Notes under the pieces: generated by a model
Told to the model about the DNA's origin: nothing
Database searches by the model: none
The model's input: only the letters and a program-made list of their open reading frames with translations
Position numbers and translations under genes: made by a program
Shown: piece after piece, positions 8,365 through 14,851 of the stretch
How positions within the stretch are numbered: position 1 is the stretch's first letter
Layout of the letters: the number at the start of each line of letters is the position of its first letter
Assembly: GCA_007571275.1 (NCBI GenBank)
Contig: RKRS01000156.1
Coordinates: 1-19,640, forward strand
Reading direction: 5' to 3'
Length of the DNA stretch: 19,640 nucleotides
Origin: Dehalococcoidia bacterium
GTDB taxonomy: Bacteria > Chloroflexota > Dehalococcoidia > Bin125

Positions 8365-9576
8365 TTAGTTGCGGAAGATCGCTGAGGAAATCGGCGCGGA
8401 TGCTGGCCCGGCTGCGACGATACAGGTGCGTGCGCCTTCGACGGGGTTTGCTGAGTCGCCACGCAGCTGGCGGACAGCCTCGACGGCCAGGTTGAAGCCG
8501 TGCGTGTAGGCTTCGGCCAAGTTGCCGCCGGAGGTGTTGATCGGAAATTCGCCCGCGTGCGGCGCATCGGAATCGGCGACCTCACGGGTTTCCAGGCGCC
8601 CGCCTTCACAGAACGGCCCACCCTCGCCAACCTCGCAGAGCTGGTGATCCTCGAATGAGGTCAGCACCTGGCCGGTGAAATTCTCATAGAACTGCCCGCA
8701 GTCGATGTCCTCGGGACCCATGCCCGCCGCCGAGTACAGACGGTCGACCATGGTTGAGTAGTTGGAGCCCAGGAAGTCGTCGTGCCAGAATCCGTCGACG
8801 ACGTTGCCCTGTCGATGCCCCGATCCCTGCACGGAAGCTGACAGATAAACCGGCGTGTCGGTGAAGTCGCGCGCGATTTCTGCTGTCGTGAGGATCATGG
8901 CGGCCGCGCCGTCAGTCTCGAGGCAGCAGTCGTAGAGACGATACGGATCGGCGATCATGCGGGAGTTCTGATGGTCCTCGAGGGTGATCGGGCGTCCGTT
9001 CATGACGGCGCGTGGATTGCGCTGGGCGTGCTTGTTGGCGGCGACGGCGATCTGTCCGAGTTGCGCCGAGGTCGTGCCGTACTCATACATGTGGCGCTGC
9101 ATCTTCATCGCCAGGAACTGCGCGGGGGACATCAGCCCCTGCGGCACGTTGAAGGCGTACTGTCCGCGCAGGCGACCGCTGCGACGCGACTGACCGAAGC
9201 GTCCGAACTCGCCTTGCGCCAGGGCGCGGTAGACCACGACGAAGTTGGCGTAGCCGGCGACGATGCCAGCGGCGGCATTGCCGATCGCGGCGCAGACGCC
9301 GCCTCCGCCACCGCCGTAGACCATCGAGGCAAAGGCATAGTGCGGCAGGTCGAGCGCGGTCGAGAGGCGATTGGGATCGTTGCGGTCGGCGGAGTAGGAG
9401 GAAAAGCCGTCCAGCATCCGAGGCTCAAGCCCGGCGTCGGCGCAGGCGGCGAGGATCGCCTCGAGCGCGAGGCGGAACTCGGGTCGGCCGATGCGTCCAT
9501 GCCTGGTGTACTCGGTCTCGCCAACGCCAATCACCGCGACGCGGTCGCGGATATTGCGGTCATACTCGTAGGCCAT
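8365..9576 (-). CDS. Ltp2/SCP2-type thiolase-like lipid-transfer protein
   Basis: This 403-residue protein is a cytoplasmic thiolase-fold enzyme of the lipid-transfer branch. It opens with VAVIGVGETEY, typical of the family. A glycine run leads to Cys95 (GGGGGGVCAAIGNAA) and then VVVYRALAQ. From family knowledge this resembles the GGG-Cys stretch of Ltp2 rather than the VNxxCxSG of classical degradative thiolases. The C-terminal half has QFYENF with Tyr297, a GEGGPFCEGG segment, FPINTSGGNLAEAYTHGFN (His359) and a VRQLRG helix. Ltp2 with a DUF35 partner performs retro-aldol cleavage of a beta-hydroxyacyl-CoA using active-site tyrosines; relatives act as thiolases. Which reaction applies here is open. 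A strong GGAAGG Shine-Dalgarno six bases before the ATG fixes the start. The gene is 59 bases downstream of the nuclease gene and convergent with the serine hydrolase (21-base gap). Confidence 0.9.
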   Translation of the reverse strand: MAYEYDRNIRDRVAVIGVGETEYTRHGRIGRPEFRLALEAILAACADAGLEPRMLDGFSSYSADRNDPNRLSTALDLPHYAFASMVYGGGGGGVCAAIGNAAAGIVAGYANFVVVYRALAQGEFGRFGQSRRSGRLRGQYAFNVPQGLMSPAQFLAMKMQRHMYEYGTTSAQLGQIAVAANKHAQRNPRAVMNGRPITLEDHQNSRMIADPYRLYDCCLETDGAAAMILTTAEIARDFTDTPVYLSASVQGSGHRQGNVVDGFWHDDFLGSNYSTMVDRLYSAAGMGPEDIDCGQFYENFTGQVLTSFEDHQLCEVGEGGPFCEGGRLETREVADSDAPHAGEFPINTSGGNLAEAYTHGFNLAVEAVRQLRGDSANPVEGARTCIVAAGPASAPISSAIFRN

Positions 9577-9582
9577 CGGATA

Positions 9583-9588
9583 CCTTCC
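9583..9588 (-). promoter_or_regulatory. Strong ribosome binding site of the thiolase-like gene
   Basis: On the minus strand the sequence reads GGAAGG, followed by a six-base spacer and the ATG at 9576. It is one of the best Shine-Dalgarno sites in the window and settles the start. Confidence 0.75.
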
Positions 9589-9635
9589 GCGATCCCTGTA
9601 ATGAAGTAGGAAGATAGCCGATCAAGCGCGCCGCT

Positions 9636-11591
9636 TCAGGCGACGCCATCGCTACTGAGCACTACCTGCTCGACGTACAGCTTGAAGCTCTCGACCGTGT
9701 TGAAGCAGCGGTAACCGGCCGCGCTCGCCGCGCCCAAGGCAACAGGATCGTCGTCGAGTAGGACAGCCACAGGTTGGCTCAGGCCCGTTTGCACGCCATC
9801 TGGCCAGGCGAGATCGAGGAAGACCTCGTCATGGGTTTCGGGATTACCAACCAGGAGCAGGTTGAATTCTCCTCCGATCAATCCTTGAGCAGCAGCCCAA
9901 TGATTGAGCTCGATCAAGTCGGCTGCGTCTTCACCCAGCGGAGCTGTGGAGCTCACGAGCACGGAGTAACTGCCTGCTGATTGCTGCAAGAGACCGTCGA
10001 GGAATGCCCCCATTGCCTGGGCCAAGAGTTCACGTCGTTCCTGCAGAAAATCCTCGTAGTAGCTAATCTCATGCAGCTGTTGATCTCGCGGGACCCATTG
10101 TGAGGCGAGAGCGTTGGGATGCGCCGTCTCAACCTGAGGGAAGTACTGCTGCGGCAGCTTGTTGCCGAGCTGCTTGTTGGTTTCCGCCGTTTGGAAGGAG
10201 AAGTTGGCAATCGCGTTGACCAGAGCTGACGGGTAGCCAGCCTTTCGCAGCCGTGATTTTGGGAAGATGTGGTGTAGCTCGAGCGCACTGCCAGCTCCAA
10301 GCAGCGCTCTGCTCAACGCTTGCCCATTGCCCCAGTCGCGAGCTGCGCCGACCCGAGTCAACAGATAGAGCAGGCTATAAGAGAGGGTGCCGACACGAGC
10401 GCCTTCAAACTGCGCCGGCGTGATCGAGAGGTCGCCGTAAGAGCTTCGTAGCACATCGAGCAGCGCGTCCAAGCCCGAAGTGTCGGTGGCGATAGCGTTC
10501 AAATCCTGCTCGAGCATGGCTCGCGGTGCGCCGTAGGAATAGCGTCCGTGGATTCCGGCCTGCACGTACCAATAGAGCAGCTTGCCGCGCTCACCGCTGG
10601 ACAACTTACCGCCGCGTTGATCGATGTAACGCGCCATCACGAAAAGCGCTGCGCGTCCGAAGATGACACGGGTATGATCGAGTCCTAGCCAGTCACTGAT
10701 CATATTCAAAGAGGTATTGAGAGCATGAATCGCTTGCTTAAGTCCAGCGGCGATCTCTTCGGCACTACGATCGGCGAGCGAGCGGTAGTCAACTTCGCCC
10801 GTCATCACAATGTTCAGGGCTCTCAGCAACCAATCGAGATCAAAGGAGCGGCCGGCCGCTTCCCATTCGGCCAGTTGGCGCTTCATTTCGTCGCGGGCCT
10901 GCGGCCAGGCAACAGCGATCTTGGCTAGGGCAAGGTCGCCTTTCGACAGTTTCGTGCCAGCGGTGTTGACCCGATTAAAGATCTCTACGACTTGGTCGAG
11001 AGACAATTCCGGCTTGGATATCTCGTCGATGGGTAGCTTGTGATCGAGTATCGAGACCAGATGGAGCAGTCGGGTCATGTAGAGATTGCGAGTCTCGCTG
11101 TCGAGGGCAAGTTGCTGTTCGATCTGATTAATCGTCGGCACGACTCCGTTGACGCCGTTGGCCAGCAGCGCGGTAACATCGATCCAGAGCGGATCGGCGG
11201 CGGCGCGGTCACGGTTGGGAAAGCCGAAGCGTGGCTCATCATCCAGGTGGTCCAGTCGATACTGGAGACCGCTAAACGCTTGAGCGTTGCCGTCGAAGAA
11301 GGGTGGCGCAGCACCACGAATAACGCCATAGAGCGAGGTCACCCGTTGTTGTCCATCGAGTAAGAGCTTGACTGGTGTGAAGAGCGGGGTCAGAGAGCCT
11401 TTGATCGGCGGCCGAGCGCTTGCGGCATTCCAGATCAACAGACTGCCAGTTGGATAACCTTGGTAGAGGGACTCAAAGAGTCGGGCTACTTGGGCTCGGG
11501 ACCAGACGTATCCGCGCTGGAACTCCGGTAGTGTCAGTTGCGCAGTTTCGACTTGCGCCAGGATCTGATTCACGCTCATGTCTGCGGCCAC
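9636..11591 (-). CDS. DUF262/DUF1524 (GmrSD/SspE-like) nuclease with extra C-terminal domain
   Basis: About 651 residues. The N-terminal DUF262 domain, a ParB/sulfiredoxin-like nucleotide-binding fold, shows LPEFQRGYVW, a YPTGSLLIW strand, the DGQQR motif at about 79-83 and a FNRVNTAGTKLSKGDL segment near 205-220. The DUF1524 part is a His-Me finger nuclease with HHIFPKS at about 440-446, then conserved Asn residues in NFSFQTAETNKQLG. Known relatives are GmrSD, which cuts glucosylated hydroxymethylcytosine DNA, and SspE, a nucleotide-driven nicking nuclease in phosphorothioate-based defence. Residues from about 540 onward are not part of the standard two-domain layout. An in-frame TGA precedes a TTG at 11606. 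I prefer the GTG at 11591 because a GGAG site lies nine bases upstream, but the ATG at 11579 is also plausible. Codon use looks less GC-biased than in the neighbours. No methylase or Dnd/Ssp gene is beside it. Confidence 0.9.
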   Translation of the reverse strand: MAADMSVNQILAQVETAQLTLPEFQRGYVWSRAQVARLFESLYQGYPTGSLLIWNAASARPPIKGSLTPLFTPVKLLLDGQQRVTSLYGVIRGAAPPFFDGNAQAFSGLQYRLDHLDDEPRFGFPNRDRAAADPLWIDVTALLANGVNGVVPTINQIEQQLALDSETRNLYMTRLLHLVSILDHKLPIDEISKPELSLDQVVEIFNRVNTAGTKLSKGDLALAKIAVAWPQARDEMKRQLAEWEAAGRSFDLDWLLRALNIVMTGEVDYRSLADRSAEEIAAGLKQAIHALNTSLNMISDWLGLDHTRVIFGRAALFVMARYIDQRGGKLSSGERGKLLYWYVQAGIHGRYSYGAPRAMLEQDLNAIATDTSGLDALLDVLRSSYGDLSITPAQFEGARVGTLSYSLLYLLTRVGAARDWGNGQALSRALLGAGSALELHHIFPKSRLRKAGYPSALVNAIANFSFQTAETNKQLGNKLPQQYFPQVETAHPNALASQWVPRDQQLHEISYYEDFLQERRELLAQAMGAFLDGLLQQSAGSYSVLVSSTAPLGEDAADLIELNHWAAAQGLIGGEFNLLLVGNPETHDEVFLDLAWPDGVQTGLSQPVAVLLDDDPVALGAASAAGYRCFNTVESFKLYVEQVVLSSDGVA

Positions 11592-11615
11592 GGCATCGTT
11601 CTCCAATCATTTACC

Positions 11616-11643
11616 CCGATTCCGGAGCGTAGCGCGGAATCGG
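11616..11643. repeat. 9-bp inverted repeat in the nuclease/hydrolase divergent region
   Basis: The arms CCGATTCCG (11616-11624) and CGGAATCGG (11635-11643) are perfectly complementary around a 10-base loop. The element lies in the 102 bases between the two divergent starts and directly abuts the region that would carry the translation signals of the DUF262/DUF1524 gene. It could be an operator or an RNA hairpin; the sequence does not say which. Confidence 0.6.
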
Positions 11644-11667
11644 CTTACGGCCGGCCTATGCTGCGAA

Positions 11668-11679
11668 CGATCATGATCG
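11668..11679. promoter_or_regulatory. Perfect 12-bp palindrome upstream of the serine hydrolase gene
   Basis: CGATCATGATCG reads identically on both strands and ends 14 bases before the ATG at 11694. It lies in the same divergent intergenic region as the 9-bp inverted repeat. It could be a binding site for a dimeric regulator, but a 12-bp palindrome can also arise by chance in this base composition. Confidence 0.35.
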
Positions 11680-11693
11680 AGAGGATTCACAAC

Positions 11694-12986
11694 ATGACCG
11701 ACTTCGCCAATCTTCCCGCTGCCGATCCTGCTTCCTTGGGCATTGATCCGACTCGCCTTGCTCGGGTCGATTCGCGCATGGCGCAGGCCGTTGCCAATGG
11801 CGAGGTACCAGGCGTTGTGACGGTGCTGTTGCGGCATGGACATGTGGCGCATGTTTCGTCGCACGGGTACCTCGACGCCGAGCGGCAGACGCCGCTACCG
11901 CTCGACGCGCTCTTCCGCATGTACTCGCAGACCAAGCCGGTCACGGCGGCGCTGACGATGCAGCTGCAGGAAGAGGGTCTGTTCTACGTCGATGAGCCGA
12001 TCACGAAATGGCTGCCCGAGTTCGAGAATCGGCAAGTACTGTCGCCGCTGGATCCGCCCAACAAGGTGCGTGGACAGGGGCTGCTGCTCGGCCAGACCGT
12101 GCCGATGACGCGACAGATCACGATCCGTGACCTGCTCACGATGACCTCCGGGCTGCCCTCGTTCGGCAACATCCCCTCGGCGATGTTCCCGCTGCTGGAG
12201 CCGGTCTGGAAAGGGACAGGCTTCGGCCCGACCGACAACGGCGTTTCCGACCCGGACGTGGTGCACGAGGACCTGATCAAGGCGATGGCGCAGCTGCCCA
12301 ACGCGCGCCAGCCAGGCGCCGCCTGGGAGTATGCGATGGACTTCGACGTGCTCACCGTGCTGCTCGAACGCGCCAGCGGGCAAAATCTGGACGAGCTGTT
12401 CCAGGAGCGCATCTTCGGGCCACTCGGCGTCGAGGGCTGCGGCTTCTACTGTCCGCCCCAGGACGCCGGCCGTCTGGTCACCAATCATGTCTGGGACGCA
12501 AACGGCGCGGTGATTCCGATGGAGCGCCCCGAGGACTCAGAAAAGGTGCGAGAGTCCGTCGGCAGGCAGATTTCAGGCAATGGCCTCTTCGGCGGCGTGC
12601 TGATGACGCCGGCGGCCTACACACGCTTCGCGGCGATGCTGCTCAACGGCGGCGAGCTGGACGGTCAGCGCGTGCTGGGGCGCAAGACGATTGAGCTGAT
12701 GACCGCCAACCACGTCGGCGCGCTGTGCGGAACCGAGATCGATCTGACTGGTCCCGGCTTCGGGTTTGGCTTTGGCTACGCGGTTCGCAACCGCATCGCT
12801 GGAACGGCATATCCCGGCAGCATCGGTACCTACGGTTGGGGCGGCGCGGCCGGCACCTGGTTCTTCGTCGACCCCGCCGAGAACCTCGCTGGTCTGTTCT
12901 TCACACACGTCTTCCTGTACCAGTTCAACCCGGTCGCTTACCTCGAGACGGACTTCGAAAAGGGCGTCTACGAGGCGTTGGTGTAA
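11694..12986 (+). CDS. Serine hydrolase, beta-lactamase class C/EstB family (COG1680)
   Basis: This 430-residue protein is of the class C beta-lactamase-like esterase family, which is varied in substrate (esters, peptides, rarely beta-lactams). SxxK is at Ser78-Lys81 (MYSQTKPVTAALTM). The Tyr motif is probably Tyr213 in WEYAMDFDVL. The third motif region is GWGGAAG at 381-387, replacing the KTG of true class C enzymes as in many esterases. Other family marks are ITIRDLLTMTSGL near residue 143 and IFGPLGVEG near 240. There is no signal peptide, so a cytoplasmic location is likely. The open frame reaches 11538, but an AGAGGA Shine-Dalgarno eight bases before the ATG at 11694 sets the start. The earlier part overlaps the divergent nuclease gene. 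It is convergent with the small membrane protein gene, with only 12 bases between the stops. Confidence 0.92.
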   Translation: MTDFANLPAADPASLGIDPTRLARVDSRMAQAVANGEVPGVVTVLLRHGHVAHVSSHGYLDAERQTPLPLDALFRMYSQTKPVTAALTMQLQEEGLFYVDEPITKWLPEFENRQVLSPLDPPNKVRGQGLLLGQTVPMTRQITIRDLLTMTSGLPSFGNIPSAMFPLLEPVWKGTGFGPTDNGVSDPDVVHEDLIKAMAQLPNARQPGAAWEYAMDFDVLTVLLERASGQNLDELFQERIFGPLGVEGCGFYCPPQDAGRLVTNHVWDANGAVIPMERPEDSEKVRESVGRQISGNGLFGGVLMTPAAYTRFAAMLLNGGELDGQRVLGRKTIELMTANHVGALCGTEIDLTGPGFGFGFGYAVRNRIAGTAYPGSIGTYGWGGAAGTWFFVDPAENLAGLFFTHVFLYQFNPVAYLETDFEKGVYEALV

Positions 12987-12998
12987 CGCCACCTAGAG

Positions 12999-13412
12999 CT
13001 AGATCAGCGAGAGCGCCAGGAACACGGCCAGCACTGGCACGATCACGACTGAACCGACAACACCCGGCGGGCGTCGTTCGGTCTTGAGCGGCTTGTATCG
13101 ACCGATCGCCAGTCGGCCGATGTTCTCGATCAGGCTGAGCAGCAGCATCAGCGGCGTCAGGCCCGGATACTGCAGCAACACGATCCAGACGACGGCGGCC
13201 ATCAGGAGTTGCATCAAACCCCACTGCGCAAAGATCGAGATCAGGTTGCCGCCGCCCTCGACGCTGACGTCGATACTGGCGATGCTCTGTGCGCCGCCGT
13301 CGGAGCGGAAGATGTGAATCAGACTGCGGCCGGTCATCACGACCGTGAGGGCGACCAGGAACCAGAAGGCGGCGTCGAAGCCGTCGTAGACAGTGGGATC
13401 GTCGGGCAGCAC
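12999..13412 (-). CDS. Small multi-pass membrane protein, function unknown
   Basis: A 137-residue protein that I cannot assign to a named family. Hydrophobic stretches near residues 13-33, 57-80, 84-103 and 116-137 suggest four membrane segments. The loop after the first contains HIFRSDGGAQSIASI followed by a Gly-rich segment, which looks conserved rather than random. A short basic loop (RYKPLKTERRPP) separates the last two helices. The gene starts with GTG two bases after the dehydratase stop. A GGAGGG Shine-Dalgarno sits inside the last codons of the dehydratase, so the two are almost certainly translated from one mRNA. A role linked to the dehydratase, such as in a membrane complex or uptake, is only inferred from this coupling. 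Confidence 0.82.
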   Translation of the reverse strand: MLPDDPTVYDGFDAAFWFLVALTVVMTGRSLIHIFRSDGGAQSIASIDVSVEGGGNLISIFAQWGLMQLLMAAVVWIVLLQYPGLTPLMLLLSLIENIGRLAIGRYKPLKTERRPPGVVGSVVIVPVLAVFLALSLI

Positions 13413-13414
13413 GA

Positions 13415-14596
13415 CTAGCCCTCCAGGTCGCTAATGCTACGGCGAGGGAAGTTGCGCGCCGGATGTTCGCGCAGCACGTCCTCGTCGAGATCGATGCCCA
13501 AGCCTGGCGCCGTTGGCAGGGCGATATGGCTGTCCTCGACTTCGAACGCGGGCGAGGCGGCGAGCTGACCCCAAGGCTCGAAGTTAACGAAGTACTCGGT
13601 GATGATGAAGTTGGGCATCGTCGCGGCGGCGTTGAGCGTCGAGGCGAGCGCCATCGTCGTCGAGTTGTAATTGTGCGGCGCCACGGCGACGAAGTAGATC
13701 TCGGCCATCGCCGCGATCTCGGTCAGTTCCTTGATCCCGCCGACATTCGCAACGTCAGGGTTGATGATGTCGGCGGCGCGCTGCTCGAACGCTTCACGGA
13801 ACTCGAACTTGGTATAGAGTTCCTCGCCGGTGACCGTGGGGATGTTGATCTGCGCCGTCGCGGCCGCGAGCGCGGTCATGTTCTCCGCCCAGACCGGCTC
13901 CTCGAACCAGAACGGCTCGTACTCCTCGACCATCTTCGACAGGCGTACGGCGTTGGCCGGGCTCAGCCGACGATGGATCTCGAGCAGCACATCGACATCA
14001 GGGCCAACCGCCTCACGCACGACGCGCACGCGTTCCATTGCGAGCCGCAACTCCTTCATGCCGACGTAGCTACGCCACTTACCAGGCACGGGGTCGAACT
14101 TGAGCGCTGTGAATCCGGCCTCGACCATCGCCCGCGCGCGAGCCTGCAACTCCTCAAGGTCGTCCATTTTGGCCCAGCCATTGGCATAGACCCGCAACCG
14201 ATCACGGACAGCGCCGCCGAGCAGCTGGTGCACAGGCATCCCTGCGCGTTTACCAGCGATATCCCACATTGCCTGCTCGACACCGGAAACGGCCGAGTAG
14301 AGGTCCATGGCTCCGCGTCGATTTCCGAAGTCATTATGGATCGCGTCCGTCCAGGGTTTGATCCGGGCTGAATCCCAACCGATGATGTAGCGCCGCATCG
14401 CCTCAAGGTGCGCTGTGATTTGGATATCGCGGTCGGATTGCGTGTAGCACTCGCCCCAGCCGTGCAGTCCGTCAGCCGTCTCCAGCCGCACGAAACACAG
14501 GTTTTTGCCGGCGATGTAACGGTCCGGCTGCCCGGTCTCAGGCGGCGTCGGATGGATCAGGTGGTAACGCAGGTCGACGATGGTGGAGTCGGGCAT
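13415..14596 (-). CDS. Enolase-superfamily acid-sugar dehydratase (mandelate racemase/galactonate dehydratase-like)
   Basis: This 393-residue protein is of the mandelate racemase/muconate lactonizing enzyme group. The N-terminal capping domain (about 1-125) is followed by a TIM barrel. Metal-ligand positions are Glu206 in LLEIHRR, Glu232 or Glu233 in WFEEP, and Glu258 or Glu259 in TGEELY. His208 two residues after the first ligand and His308 in VAPHNYN match the general acid/base histidines of the galactonate/mannonate dehydratase type. DIINPDVANVGGI at about 277-288 is also typical. The first ligand is Glu where many members have Asp; I recall Glu-x-His in some archaeal and bacterial sugar-acid dehydratases, so this need not be a defect. 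The expected reaction is Mg-dependent loss of water from an aldonic or uronic acid to a 2-keto-3-deoxy acid; the sugar is unknown. The ATG at 14596 follows an AGAGA stretch. Confidence 0.92.
   Translation of the reverse strand: MPDSTIVDLRYHLIHPTPPETGQPDRYIAGKNLCFVRLETADGLHGWGECYTQSDRDIQITAHLEAMRRYIIGWDSARIKPWTDAIHNDFGNRRGAMDLYSAVSGVEQAMWDIAGKRAGMPVHQLLGGAVRDRLRVYANGWAKMDDLEELQARARAMVEAGFTALKFDPVPGKWRSYVGMKELRLAMERVRVVREAVGPDVDVLLEIHRRLSPANAVRLSKMVEEYEPFWFEEPVWAENMTALAAATAQINIPTVTGEELYTKFEFREAFEQRAADIINPDVANVGGIKELTEIAAMAEIYFVAVAPHNYNSTTMALASTLNAAATMPNFIITEYFVNFEPWGQLAASPAFEVEDSHIALPTAPGLGIDLDEDVLREHPARNFPRRSISDLEG
13419..13424 (-). promoter_or_regulatory. Ribosome binding site of the small membrane protein, inside the dehydratase 3' end
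   Basis: On the minus strand GGAGGG overlaps the final Glu and Gly codons of the dehydratase and lies six bases before the GTG at 13412. This supports translational coupling of the two genes and the choice of GTG as start. Confidence 0.7.
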
Positions 14597-14777
14597 CGGA
14601 GATCTCTCGATTCTGCCAAACGATCAGAGGGACGGCATGGCGCGCCGCCTCTCTCATCATCGCGGCGCGGAGCGTTGGCGGCTAGTCGCCTGCGAATCCA
14701 ACGTCAGACGCTCGTATCGACAACTGGAGCCAGTGTTCTCGCGCACAGATCGCCCGCGCCTGCTCAGGCATATCGAG

Positions 14778-14820
14778 GCAGCGCCATATTGAGTCGGTGA
14801 GAACGGCTGCATGGCGCTGC
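14778..14820. repeat. 10-bp inverted repeat between the lipoprotein and dehydratase genes
   Basis: GCAGCGCCAT (14778-14787) and ATGGCGCTGC (14811-14820) are perfectly complementary around 23 bases. The element lies in the 255-base gap downstream of the von Willebrand lipoprotein gene and upstream of the dehydratase gene. There is no T run on the expected side, so it is not a standard intrinsic terminator. It could be a weak terminator, an mRNA-end structure or an operator. Confidence 0.45.
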
Positions 14821-14823
14821 TTT

Positions 14824-14843
14824 GCTCATCTTGGCTCATCTTG
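14824..14843. repeat. Tandem 10-base direct repeat
   Basis: GCTCATCTTG occurs twice head to tail, just downstream of the stop codon of the lipoprotein gene and beside the inverted repeat. It may be slippage debris; no function is apparent. Confidence 0.5.
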
Positions 14844-14851
14844 CAGCGGCG

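Noticed and set aside
13463..14371. A 302-codon plus-strand open frame.
   Set aside because: It lies wholly antisense to the dehydratase gene, is rich in Arg, His and Val, and shows no domain. It is a GC-rich shadow frame.
13415..14596. Glu206 instead of Asp at the first metal-ligand site of the dehydratase as a sign of inactivation.
   Set aside because: I recall Glu-x-His at this place in other sugar-acid dehydratases of the superfamily, and all other ligand and acid/base residues are present.
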